A stretch of 64,000 nt of DNA from the NCBI GenBank assembly GCA_028554795.2, contig CM068826.1:101558346-101622345 (forward strand). The letters run 5' to 3'. The DNA comes from Sinohyriopsis cumingii (taxonomy: Eukaryota > Mollusca > Bivalvia > Unionida > Unionidae). Made by a program: the position numbers and the translations under genes. Numbering within the stretch: the stretch's first letter is position 1; the number at the start of each line of letters is the position of its first letter. Positions 37,871 through 49,262 of this stretch are shown piece after piece. The notes below the pieces were generated by a model. The model was not told where the DNA came from and ran no database searches. It saw only the letters and a program-made list of their open reading frames with translations.

Positions 37871-38349
37871 GCAGTCATCCCCATAAGCTCTTCTGGTCAA
37901 TGACCATTAAAATATCATCCACAAAGTTTTAATGGTTGTGGGCTCATCTTATCAGCCAGCATATAACAATATTTTAATAATAATGACCTTTTAAGGGTGA
38001 TCTCTATTGCACATATATAAACATACATAGTGAGAGACAGGCAAATAATAACAAGAGGGCTAAGTGGGTCCTAGATTGCTCAATTGGCTGAAACCAACAT
38101 AACAGCCAAAATGCCAAATACAAGAACCATTGGTCAAGAGTCAGCACTTGTTTTCTGTAAAAATGTTTTTCAAGATTTCTTATTGGGAGGATCTTCTGCC
38201 ATATTTAATGGCACATCAGCATCATTTGTCCTATTATGAAATGCTTTTATAAATCACAATGCTTTCAGCCAAATGTGGTCAAATTCTTTTTAGTGGTTGT
38301 TGACAAGAGGCCCCTAAATAGTTTTTCTACTTTAAGTAACACCGGCCAT
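37871..38349. other. Old repeat start and unremarkable DNA
   Basis: 'aacaagagggctaagtgggt' near 38048 followed by 'tgctcaattggct' matches the AACAAGAGGCCC repeat-start pattern. Nothing else is recognised. Confidence 0.4.
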
Positions 38350-38868
38350 AGTTGATGGTGGATTGGCATTTTTTTAAAACAAATTCAAAAGATCATTATG
38401 CCTGCATGCTTCTGTACAATTATATGATGAAACACGCCAAGAATTTTTATCTAACCATGTAATTTTTCAAAATGATGTTATCATGGAGAACATGCAGCAT
38501 ATCGGTTGGAAATCTTGCTCTATTCTGCCATGTGGTTATGAATTGCACTTTTGTTTTGTCTGTACTGAGGATCATACGTTTTTCTATGCACCGTATATGG
38601 AGTCTGTTGATTACAGTTTTCTCAAGTTAAAAGTTGATTGATTTCAGCACTAGACAAGAAAATTTCATCAATATTTCACATTATTTGACAAATCTGCATC
38701 TCCTATTTTCTGGGTGGAACATTGATGAATTGACAAAAATTTGCATGAGCCCTAAGAAAGGACCCTATGGTACTCCACAACTTACGGTTGTACTTTCTGA
38801 TGTGTCCATGTCATACTACCTATTGAGATCTATTGCTTCAGAATGTAAAATAGAATATGAATCAATTA
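38350..38868 (-). pseudogene. LINE-1 reverse transcriptase, 3' part
   Basis: This is the downstream part of the LINE at 41272-42500 (minus). It shows 'TTVSCGVP' then a stop in place of Q, then 'GPFLGLMQIFVN', clearly the GVPQGSILGP motif of LINE reverse transcriptases (about 38745-38800). Further on is 'LSTDKTKVQFITTWQNRARF' (about 38510-38580), the post-catalytic K-K region. The YADD box is not readable. Stops and frameshifts make it dead. The TTA at 38866-38868 is one copy of the target duplication of the inserted DNA transposon. Confidence 0.82.
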
Positions 38869-39085
38869 CACTGGACAACAAATTTTTACAAAAGTCATGT
38901 TACTGAAATAAAATTAGTCAATTCTTATCAATTTTTATGTGCTGAACACGAATATGACAGTCAAATTGCAAAATTGGCTCTAGTTTTTTTGTAATCTGCA
39001 AGAAATTAATGTTTACATAACGAAATGCATTCCAATAGTAAAAGGTCAACTGTAATAGCCTACCTATAAAAAATCAAGTCATTGA

Positions 39086-40774
39086 CTACATCTTAGATTT
39101 CTTCGCCTGTCTCTTGTACAGCTGTTCGGGAGCATCTCTGAGGAGTGTCCAGCAGTAGTCAGCCAGCATTGTAGTGGACCATTTTCCCTGGTATCTTTGT
39201 TCCATTGTTGCGATATCTTGATGAAAACGTTCGCCGTGTTCATCACTAACAATACCACAGTTGCTAGGAAAGAAATCCAAATGGGAATGAAGGAAGTGAA
39301 TCTTTAGAGACATATTGCAGCCAAGTTTCTTATACTTCATCAACATGTCTTCTACTAGTTCCTTATAGTTTTCTGCCCTAACATTTCCGAGGAAGTTTGT
39401 AGAAACTAGGCGAAAAGCATTCCATGCTTGTTTCGCGTCACCTTCCAGCAAGTTGTTGAACCGGTCATCTTTGAAAAGCTCTCGAATCTGAGGACCCACA
39501 AAAACTCCCTCTTTAATCTTTGCTTCGCTGAGTCGAGGGAATTTTTCATGCAGGTATCGGAATGCTGGCAAAGTCCGGTCAATGGCTTTCACGAAGTTCT
39601 TCATCAAACCTAGTTTGATGTGAAGGGGTGGTAGCAAGATTTTCTGAGCCTCAACCAGAGCTGGGTGTTGGATATTCTTCTCTCCAATGGCTACATTCTG
39701 CCTGTGAGTCCATTCCTTCCTCATGTAGTGCATTTCCCTTGCTCGGCTATCCCACTCGCATAAGAAACACATGTATTTTGTATATCCTTGCTGCAGTCCC
39801 ATTAAAAGGGCAACTACCTTCAAATCACCACAGAGGTGCCAGCTGTACTTGTTATACTCAATGGAATTCAGTAGCTGCCTTAAGTTATCGTATGTCTCTT
39901 TCATGTGGACAGCATACGCTACTGGAATAGATGGAAGAATGTTTCCATTGTGCAAAAGCACAGCCTTGAGACTCAGTTTCGAAGAGTCCACAAATAGTCT
40001 CCATTCTTGTGGGTCATGAGTGATTTTAAAAGCATTCATGAGGCCCTCAATATCGAAACAGAATATCAGATTACTTTCCTTTCTGAAGAAAGGCTCCAAT
40101 TGCTGGTGGCGCTTTCGATATGCAGTAATTGTGACATCTTCTTCTAGAAGATTCCATTGTTGGAGTCTTGATCCTAGCAATTCTGCCTTGTTCTTTGATA
40201 AGTCCAAATCACGAATCAGGTCATTTAGTTCTTCCTGTGTTATTCTGTGTGGGGTTGATGATGCACCACAGTGAAAATCTGGATCACTGCATGCTGATGG
40301 ACCAGGAGAAGAACAGGTCGACTCACCTTTGTCTTCGTCAGATGAATCAAGAGAATATTCTGCTGGAGGTTCTGGAATAGGAAGTCACTCACCATGTGGA
40401 ACTGGTCTCAATGCAGACGGAATGTTTGGGTAGACTATTCTCGACTTCTTTCGCTTCGTTATTCCGCCGGAAAGAGGAGGAACCAAGCAGAAGTAACAGT
40501 CATTTAGGTGGTTGCTTGGCTCTCTCCACACCATTGGGACTGCAAACGGCATTGATGACCTTTTGCAATTCAACCACTGTGAAAGCTGTGTTGTACATGT
40601 AGCACAGCATATATGCGGAGCCCAAGGCTTGTCTTGGTCACCAACCTTGCATCCGAAGTAAAGATGATATGCCTTCTTCACTTGAGAATTGATACTTTTC
40701 TTCTGGTTGGCAAATGTCACTTCCCCACAAATATAGCAAAAATTGTCCGCGGTATTAACACACTTTCGAGGCAT
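39086..40774 (-). pseudogene. Transposase-like gene, one premature stop
   Basis: The frame runs from ATG at 40774 to TAG at 39086-39088: 562 codons interrupted only by TGA at 40385-40387 (codon 130). Residues 1-105 hold a cysteine cluster: 'CYICGEV', 'FGCKVGDQDKPW', 'ICCATC' and 'NDCYFC', probably zinc-binding. A Ser/Pro/acidic linker follows. The second part contains 'RLFVDSSKLSLKAVLLHNGN', 'HLCGDLKVVALLMGLQQGY', 'YMCFLCEWDSR' and 'IVSDEHGERFHQDI'. Acidic residues with a CxxC insert recall an RNase H-fold transposase such as CMC or KDZ types; this is inference. Similar proteins are, from memory, widespread as unnamed genes in cnidarians and insects. The downstream 373-residue frame has its own ATG (40207). 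It lies inside the element's inverted repeats and is presumably its transposase. Confidence 0.75.
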
Positions 40775-40887
40775 TACTGTTCTTTATTGTACGTAAATGG
40801 ATAAAATAATAAGTTTTATTTAACAGTAGCTTGAACTGTCTCGCACAACGTCTAAAATATTTTAAATGCTGAACCTATCTGATTGGG

Positions 40888-40896
40888 CTTTATATA
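40888..40896 (-). promoter_or_regulatory. TATA-like box upstream of the transposase-like gene
   Basis: TATATAAAG on the minus strand, about 115 bp before the ATG at 40774. Spacing and position suit a core promoter, but AT-rich DNA gives such matches by chance. Confidence 0.35.
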
Positions 40897-41009
40897 GTAC
40901 ACTGCTTACGTCAGCTTCAGCAGCCGCCTGGCATTAGTATAATAGGCCTACACATGTATAGTACACTGCTGACGTCAACTTACTTCAGCAGCTGCATGGC
41001 ATTAGTATT
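40893..41009. repeat. Subterminal duplication inside the CACTGG element
   Basis: 'tatagtacactgct(t/g)acgtca' followed by 'cttcagcagc' and 'tggcattagtat' occurs at 40893-40941 and again, with a few extra bases, at 40957-41009. The repeated unit could be a transposase-binding or promoter region; inference. Confidence 0.85.
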
Positions 41010-41271
41010 GCATTGCATCAGAAAATGATGCAATCAACTGTGGATGATGTGAGCATGATGGTATTATGCAATGTTACATCATTATTCCGGATGTTGCTGC
41101 AGTCCTACTGGAGAAATTTACACAGTGAAACATAGAAAATGAGGTATATGAATATCTTCAAAACGAGAGCCAATACAAATTTTTCACGGTTATATTCGTG
41201 TTCGGCACACCAAAATACTACAGATTAGGGCCTTTTCAAGTCAGTAATGATTTCACTGTTGACCAGTGTTA

Positions 41272-42500
41272 TGAGTATCTTCACTATACTGATCAGTTTA
41301 TCAATTTTTAACATCAGAATAAGAATTTCATGATCTACAAAGAGTCTTGAAAATCAATCATTACAGTACCTACTAACTTTCCACATCTAAGGTTTTTAGA
41401 AATTTGTTAATCATGGACACAAGTGCAGTTTCACATGAATTATGTTTAAGAAAGCCAGATTGATTTTCCTGCATTAGATTGCAAGTGTTAAGATCATTCC
41501 CAAAAAGAACTATGCACATGCTTTTCTATTAATTTGGAAACAGGTGAGGAGTAATGCTGGTTTTAAAGTTTTCTTTGTTTCAGCTCTAAAGAGTGCTATT
41601 ACACTGGTAGCTTTCCAAGATTAATAAAAGTGTTTTGTTTGCAAACTGACTGCATACAAAAGGTAACAATATCAGCAACAACAGATATAGCAGCCTTAAG
41701 AACTCTTTTGCCTACCATGTACAATCCTGTGTTTTCATAAACATATATACTTTTGAATTCAATGCATACTATAAACCATAGGATACATCATCAAAGGTTT
41801 ATTGGCAACTTCCATAAAAAGATCTGACCAAGTGCTTAAAACATCACCAGAATCATTAATGAAATCTGTACAATACCTATTTGTGATGCAGTGATGGGCA
41901 TACTTTTACACAACATTGCTTTTTTTCTTAAATTACACAATCACCTCTCAAACCATTTCTTTTACCAAAACATTTGAAACATTTGTTGGGTATTTGTGAA
42001 TATATGGTCTATAAGTGCTTTTGAAGTAGCTGCTACTCCAGTGGTTTCAATAACCAAATATAAAATCCCAAAAGGTTTAACAAAATCCATCCAGTGTTTC
42101 TTTATTTGTTCTGTAAGGAGTTCACTATTTATGTCACCTTATGTGCAATATTGTTTCTCTTTATTTATAACTTCTATTTTAAATTTAAAATGTTTGTTCC
42201 AGTCAACATTTGAAGTTGGAGGCTTATACATAAAACCCACATAATGGGTTTTGACTTTTCTCGGGGTGATCTGAATCCATATTTATTCAACTTATTCTGC
42301 AAGATCAATCCTTTTATTTGCAATTGTGCAATTTTTTATATACTAGGAGGCCTACCCCCTGTACACCTCTCTTTGTCGACAGGTTTGCCATAATTATCAA
42401 TGAAATGAAAATTATCAGTTGACATTCTGTCAACTTCATTTGTGATACCAATCACATGTACATTGTTATCTGGTCAAGACAAGACTGGTTTTACTTGATC
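41272..42500 (-). pseudogene. LINE-1 endonuclease and reverse transcriptase, 5' part
   Basis: On the minus strand, in several frames, the order matches a LINE ORF2. 'ERCTGGR' and 'CGFYV.ASNFKC.LEQTF' are endonuclease-type stretches. 'ETTGVAATSKALIDHIFTNT' (41988-42053) is the conserved end of the endonuclease domain. 'WKATSVIALFRAETKKT' equals the WK.A.V.PLFK start of the RT domain. Next comes 'QENQSGFLKHNSCETALVSM' (about 41410-41475), like Q.GFR..HS...AL. 'VGTVMIDFQ' and 'VDHEILILMLKIDKL' follow, the first catalytic Asp region. The reading continues at 38865 after the transposon. Multiple frameshifts and stops are present. The clade is not determined. Confidence 0.85.
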
Positions 42501-44339
42501 CATATATGGGTTTATCAAAATATCATTGCATATTAGGTACATATATTCTGTCATGGCATATTATTGATGTTTTACTGTACCTGCTTCATGCATTAAACAT
42601 GGGATCCTCTAGTCATCTCAACAAACTGCTGGCTTTATTTGTTCCTATTACACTGCAAAAACTAAATCACCCTGGAGATAACATGCAAAGAAATTCCATA
42701 TAACACTATCATCTCCAAATGCATCTACCTTGAATCTAACCTATGGGTTACATATGAGAGTAATTATACATCGAGAGTTATTGTACAAAATGACAGCATA
42801 ACGAGACAAGATATTAATCTAATAGTCCCCCGAAAACAAGTAATTTTATCATGATTTTGAGATTACCTTTTATAAGAAAAAATACTTGGAATAAATTTAA
42901 AAGATAATTTAAAGAAAGTATGCAACATGTTTTCATTATGTTCTGACATGTGGTAATTCTTTATGCAATGGTAAATAAAATATAATATGAACAAAACATT
43001 ATATAAACATTTTAATGCTAGGCAAAGATAAAAATCACAGAAACTAAAGTGGGACAATTTTCCTCTGTCAGCAAATGTTGATTTCTTTCTTTAATGAATG
43101 ACTAATGGAGTTTCAGTACCATGAGATCTCTATATATCACAAGGGAAGTAATCATGTAGACCAACAGACAACAAGTAATCAAATGATAATATACAGCATC
43201 ACTGCGGACAATTGTTTCTAAATTCAGTAAAAAGTAGTGTGGAAAAATCAACACAATAAAAGGGTTTTAAAAAAAAGCATGTAATTTAAAATCTTAACAT
43301 TTCAGTAAACAATACAAAGTTTGCAACCACCACACCCAACAGTTATGGAGTTTTTAAAACATTACACAAATTACTCACAAGACCTTTACACCTTTCTTAA
43401 TGGCTGTATTATTTAGTTATTATTCATTTAGTCAGGAACTTATTCAATTTTAACAGTCCTGTTTCTTGCTTTAGCACTGTAACTTATTTCTCTGTAACAT
43501 GTAATTGATTTTGTTTTCATAAAATAATTTAAATGCATAATTCACAAGTTATCAAAATTGTTATGAGAAAAAAACACTTCATATACTTTTAATATTTTTA
43601 TTTTAAAATATATCTTTATTCTTCAAATAACACCTTGCTCATTACAAATCATCAATGAATCCAAAACAGCACATGATATACAAGCAGGTAAAGCTTCACC
43701 TCCTGGTTTCTTTTGTTATCATAACGTTCTCATGTGCAATCTTGTGAAAAGTAATGCAGTTTGCTAGAAAAGGCCATGACACAGGTGATGGAAATGGTTC
43801 AGTGAGTTAGTTTTCTACAAAAATATAATGACATGCAATATCATTATTTGATCAATGTCATAAATGTATTTATTATTATGATAAAGATTTTACCCTCTTG
43901 ATTAGTTGGCAATAGTTATTCTGAAATTATAAAATAAACAAAAAACATTTGAACTGGGTTTAGTTGGACACATGGGGCCATTCAACTATGATCAGCCAGA
44001 GTTATTCAGGAGGTACCTTTTCAATTTCAATATATCAACCCTCAAAAACTGACCATCTTGCTTGTAAAAGAAGTTTGATTTTAAAAAATGCAACACATGC
44101 ACGAGTCAATCTTGCTGCAAACAGTGTGAGACATAACAATTAACTGTGACATATAGGCTAGGCCTGCATTAAATCGCAAGCCTGCAATGGATGTGATGTT
44201 CTTGTTTGGTGGCGTGACTGAATTTTAATTAGAACCCACTGGGATAACAATCTGACATAAAAAGGCAATGCTAACTTGGGGTTAAGTAGTGGAAAATATC
44301 AAAGTGAAGACAATCCAGAAACAATTTGTGCCATTTGGA
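42501..44339. other. No gene seen
   Basis: AT-rich DNA with dense stops. Some of the part near 42500 may be the eroded 5' end of the LINE. Confidence 0.45.
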
Positions 44340-44590
44340 AAAAAGTGTTATAAAATGAATTTCACCAGAAATAATTAATAAAGGCAGAATAGAGAGAATC
44401 GTTATAACTTCAATGGGCATGTTAAACAATGTTGGTGGTTATATAAAGTTAATCCTGATTGCCTAAATTAAATGAGTGTGCATGTTTCCCAGATGAAATT
44501 CAATGTATGAAGTAATTTCCCTAGTGACAGTAGTCAATGTTTCTGTAGGAAGGCTAGAACTTCTAAACAAAAGGAAATAACAAATATTTT
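44340..44590 (+). repeat. Dispersed repeat family D, copy 1
   Basis: 'attaataaaggcagaataga' then 'acttcaatgggca', 'aatcctgattg', 'ttaaatgagtgtgcatgttt' and 'cccagatgaaattcaa' align in order with the reverse complement of 53870-54130. No terminal repeats or coding signals were found. Confidence 0.7.
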
Positions 44591-46280
44591 TTGCTATAAA
44601 TTTTTTAAGGGATGGGTGTCTGAAGTTGGGAGACATAGGACATAAAGGAAACAAGAGATTCAGATTCATAGTAAAGAAAGTGAGTCTCAGAAAGCACAAG
44701 GTTTGTCTCAATTGCATAAAATACAATCAATGTTATAAGTTTGCAATTATTTATTGTATGTATTCATTTTAATTCATACTTCAATTTTCCTTGAGTTCGG
44801 AAGTTAATTGTTTGCATTCCTTTGTGTTGAATGTTATATGACTCATTTATTGTATGAATGTCATATGATATAACCTTGATATGAATTTTGAGAGAACTGC
44901 TCAAATTTACTCATTTGCTTGTAATAGGAATTTTACGCTGAGAATGTGTGAATTTATTGGTCATAAATGATATGAATCACGCTGGCTAGGATTGATTTTA
45001 CTATGTCTGGAAATGTTATGCTAGTGAATTGCTAGCTTGTAATTAATGTAGTTAAGACAAGGCATGAAGTCCATCAATTCATTTATGTAATTAAGTTGTG
45101 AATTTCTTTTCAACTGAGAATTATACACCTTGTAACCGAGATAGTCCAGTTAGTGATTTACAGCTCACTGGGGTGCAATGATATTTACTAAAATGTCTAG
45201 TTATGTCATTCATATTTATCACTGATAATATTTTTTATGTCCCTTCTAATTCATTTTCAATTCACATGTTCAATATCAGTTGCAATTCATTCAGTTTTAG
45301 TTCATTTTATCTCCAGTGAACCTTTGTTCACATTTCACTCATTTCCTTTCATTCTGAGTGACAAGTTCTGTTCTTATTCAGTCATACCCTTTCACAAACC
45401 CCTATTTTTATATACTCCTTTTTTCTGTGTTAACTTTACAGTCAGAATCGTGCAGTATTCTATGATACTGAACAACTTCACATTGTATGTACATGAACGT
45501 CATATAAGCCTAAAAACAGTATAGTGTATTAGGAACTACTTTGTAAACAAATCATGTAGTAGGCTTTAGGTTTCACTTTATTAGATTTGTTTGTAGATGA
45601 ACTAAATCAGCTGTTACATCTATTGAAAGCAGATATGATAAAGCAAACACTGTGGACAAGTTTACTGAGTCACAAATGAAACTTTCAAACCAGCAAATTA
45701 ATGACCATGATGTTTGCAATGTCCACAACAAAAAAAGAGAGATGCAGTATTGAAAATACCATTCTGATCATTTAATGTTATTTAGGAGAAATGTTCGTAA
45801 CCTTTCGTTTATGAAATGGTTCAGACTATGACCAGTGCTCTCTTCAGAATACAAAAATAGCATAGAAAAGCATACTAACACAAGGGCTATCGCATACCTA
45901 TCAGACACATACCATTTTATAACCTAATTATTGTGTTGAAAAAATCAAACACAGAAAAGGTGAAAGTTCGACAGAGCTTCCCAAGGAGATGTATGAAATA
46001 TAGAATTCATTCATAAACTTTAACAATAATTATAATAGACAAACATTTCTAAGAAGGTAGATACAAGTGACATCCCTTTTGATCAGGTCAGAAGTCAATT
46101 GGGGCAAACATATGTTGTGCTTAGTAACATATTAATTTGGTTCATAAAAATTATTCAAGCACAAAATATGCAAGAATTTTCTTTCAATTTACAGTGTGCA
46201 AAAACATTCGTTTAGCATAGCTGAAATATGTGTATAATTATCAAATTCCTTCTTAATGGAGACTTTTATTCTGAATGACC
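44591..46280. other. No gene seen
   Basis: AT-rich DNA. A decayed retroelement may lie near 45780-46320 ('cagtgctctcttcagaatac'), but no domain could be read. Confidence 0.35.
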
Positions 46281-46310
46281 TCTAACTTTTGGAGCTCTTC
46301 AGTGGTTAAA
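46281..46310. repeat. 30-bp match to 37572-37601
   Basis: 'tctaacttttggagctcttc' followed by '(a/g)tggttaaa' is shared between the two loci with one difference; their surroundings do not match. Confidence 0.8.
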
Positions 46311-46770
46311 CTGAAACACTGTTTGTAATGGCAAGCAATGCAACAATTCATCTATTTATCATTATTAAACATTTAATCTAATAATTTCAGTTCATCGTTC
46401 TTTATTTACCTTTTTGGATAAAAACTGTTCAATTTAAGCTCATTTATTGCTGCCCATTATTTTTATTTTTAGTAATTAGGCATGTCCTACTTCTTCCATA
46501 CCCTTGAGAAGCCCACTGGTTTGACCTATTTATCTTTGCTAGAAAATCAAAACAACATCAGGAGACTTAATGCAAGTGACATAAATTTTGTATTAAACAT
46601 AATCATGGTCTGCTTGATTTCAAAGTGCTTCGAACATATTTTTATATTGTTCACACTACCCTGGAAGTAACTATGCCAACCATTTGCAGTAAATAATTGG
46701 TAATTATAAACACAAATTTGATAATTAGACATGTTCTATCTCAGTCAATTCCTAGAATAGCCCACCTGTA
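46311..46770. other. No gene seen
   Basis: AT-rich DNA; nothing recognised. Confidence 0.45.
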
Positions 46771-46948
46771 TATTGTATATACTCACCTATAAGATGATTC
46801 CAACTGCAAACTTCCTAGGTCTGTGCAGTTTGTTAGGAGTGATCAGTAGAACAAACAAGAGACACCCTGATCTTCAGCCACATTATTCTAGGGTATATCA
46901 GAATCTTTATTGTTTGCAGTTTGACTTGACTGATATGCAAGTATACAT
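46771..46948. mobile_element. MITE family C, copy 3
   Basis: Starts 'tattgtatatactcacctat' and ends 'gatatgcaagtatacatgg'. It shares 'aggtctgtgcagtttgttag', 'accctgatct' and 'ttgtttgcagtttgac' with the other copies. Confidence 0.75.
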
Positions 46949-47310
46949 GGTAACCTATTTCCTTTAAAAAACTGAAACAATATTGACAAAGACTTGCAGT
47001 AAGATAACATACAATTTTGTTAAAATACAGTTACTGGTCAGCATAATTTTCACATTTCTGAGAAAAAAAATATGTATACATTTAAACTACCCCATAGTAA
47101 CCATTCAAATAGCTTCCAAGTGAATCATAATTGACTTAGAAAACACACACAAAAAGAAATGTTGGAGCCCAGCCCCCAGCAACAATATAGTACACAATCC
47201 TATTACTATTGTAACAGATTAGACACATCCTTAAAGTTTAAGATTACAATGAACGGGTGGATACAAAGCAGCTACTTAAAATACTATGACTTAACCATTA
47301 TGTGTTGGGT
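46949..47310. other. No gene seen
   Basis: AT-rich DNA between two MITE copies. Confidence 0.45.
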
Positions 47311-47514
47311 ACCATGTGTACCCATGTAAAAGTCAGAGACAACTGCAAACTGCATAGATCCATATCTGTGATCACATAATGCAATGGAAGATGTATATCG
47401 GAGCAGTAATCAATGAACAAACAAAACTGATCTGTCAGCACATTATGCTAATGGCACATCAGGTTCTATAATGCCTGCAGTTGGACCCTACTTATAAGTG
47501 AGTGCACATGTACC
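47311..47514. mobile_element. MITE family C, copy 4
   Basis: Starts 'accatgtgtacccatgtaaa' and ends 'cttataagtgagtgcacatg'. The interior contains 'atctgtgatcacataatgca', a stretch also present in the 59-bp satellite at 49300. Confidence 0.7.
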
Positions 47515-47940
47515 AATTTCTATGAATTTCATAGTTGCTACAAACAATGAATTTAAATGAACAATGATCCACCTTTTTGAAGAAAATAAAATATCCTTCC
47601 TCAAAACACAAATTTTCATTAATTTATGTCATAGGGTGTAGCTTTAAAAATCACTTATCCTGCCTGACCCCTTGAGGAAATGTTCTGTGAAGTAAGCACA
47701 TGCTCAGTTATAAGAACAATAATTAGCTGAAAACAATATCAGGACAAACGAGGGTGAATTATATCCATAAAAAGTACTTATATACCTACCAAAACAAGTG
47801 TCACTTTAAAAACACAGTTTTGGACTCCCAATTTTATCCCCCCAATATCATTGTGTCTCAAAATACATTTTCTGTAATGTTAGTAAAATAAGAGTCACTC
47901 TAAGGCTAAAAGGACTGTCCAGGAATCCAATTTTAGAATG
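47515..47940. other. No gene seen
   Basis: AT-rich DNA; nothing recognised. Confidence 0.45.
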
Positions 47941-48800
47941 TTTTTACCTTTTAACTGCGGAGTGCTGAAACCATCTCTGACATTCTGCAGCAATAAAATG
48001 ATTTTCAAACTGGCTGCTGTGATGAACATACGAGATGTCAGCTTGCCATCATTTTCATTTAAGACCAACAAGGCATCATAAGAAGTCTTCTAGTGGAAGT
48101 CCTATGTTGATAGGACTTTCTCTTAATGAAGAGTAACAATACAATTTTCAAGATGGGTGCCATGATGGCCATAATTGATATCAGACTGGCACCATTTCAA
48201 TTTAGTATAAACCTGACATCATTAGAAGTTTTTTTCATAAGAAGTCTTTGGAAGAAAACACAATGTCAATATGACCAGCGATCTAGCACAAACAGTGATG
48301 ATAAGATTTACATATTGGCCATTGGTTGGGCACCATTTTCATTTACATCCAACCAGTCATTGTAAGAAGGTTTTCAGAGAAAACACCATATTGATGTGAT
48401 ATATCAGTCAGTAGACACAGTGATAAGAACATCAGGATGGTAATTGCATCAGGCATTATGAATGTCTGAATGGCACCATTTTCATTTAGGACCAATTAGA
48501 CATCACAAGACGTTTTGTCTGAGCAAAAAGCTCATGTCAATGTGACTATCCATTCAAAAGGAACAGTGTAATATTTTGCTGATGATCACTGTGGTAGCCA
48601 TACTGGACATTAGATCAGCACCATTTTCATTTGGGAGGAGAAGCATCATATGATATTTACCAGATTTTTACTGTGGTGGCCACACTGGAAAACAGATTGG
48701 CAACATTTTTTGTTGAAATTACTAGACAATGGGATCATGTGTGTGTAAAGTTTCATGACAATATTCCAAGTGGTATACAAGTAGCAATAATTTTCACTTG
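47941..48800. repeat. Diverged 145-bp-type tandem repeat (fourth block)
   Basis: Same family as 32521-37870. Units at about 48000, 48150, 48320, 48440, 48590 and 48680 contain 'caccattttcatttaggacc' and 'gtggtagccatactgga' versions. Confidence 0.65.
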
Positions 48801-49262
48801 CCATTTCGAGTTGTGCAAGTGAATTTTCAATCCATAATATTGCAAGGTTATTTTAATTGCTATGCTGGGAACAGACTAAACTATTTGCCTGGAGGTGCTA
48901 TGGACAAGCAGGTGTTCATCTTCCTAAAGCCATAGGCTGAGGGCAATGGAACACCTGGTTGTTAAAAACCAACACTGTCATAAAATAAATGTTTTATTAC
49001 CTAATTTAGCTAAGGCTTACTGAAAAACAAGAATTGTCATCTGTCTGCAAACAGATCAGTTTCAGTGGGGTGCTTGAAGTCAGGCTCATTTATGTCCTGA
49101 ATAGTTGAAAATACACATTACTGCATCAGGCAATAATCTGTAGTAATTGTCTGTTGTGTGCAATTATATCACATAAATATTATTTAATGGAAAGACATTT
49201 TAAAAATGGGAAAGAAATTTACACAAAAAAGAAATAATTGGTTCACTACCAATAAAAAGTAG
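48801..49262. other. No gene seen
   Basis: AT-rich DNA; nothing recognised. Confidence 0.45.

Larger units (their letters stand above)
38869..41268 (-). mobile_element. 2,400-bp DNA transposon with CACTGG ends, CMC-like
   Basis: Left terminus CACTGGACAACA and right terminus read inward CACTGGTCAACA. Inverted similarity resumes further in, strongest at 'gtgctgaacacgaatatgac' (38938-38957) against 'gtgccgaacacgaatataac' (right end), then 'attggctct' at both ends. TTA flanks both sides (38866-38868 and 41269-41271). Excision of the element plus one TTA rejoins the interrupted LINE reading. CACTA/CACTG ends with a 2-4 bp duplication are known for the CMC group. The single gene inside does not resemble any CMC transposase I can recall in detail. 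Confidence 0.85.

Noticed and set aside
38634..38906. A 90-codon plus-strand gene
   Set aside because: It is antisense to the LINE reverse-transcriptase remnant and crosses the transposon end.
39428..40380. Plus-strand frames of 60-100 codons
   Set aside because: They are antisense shadows of the transposase-like gene in the CACTGG element.
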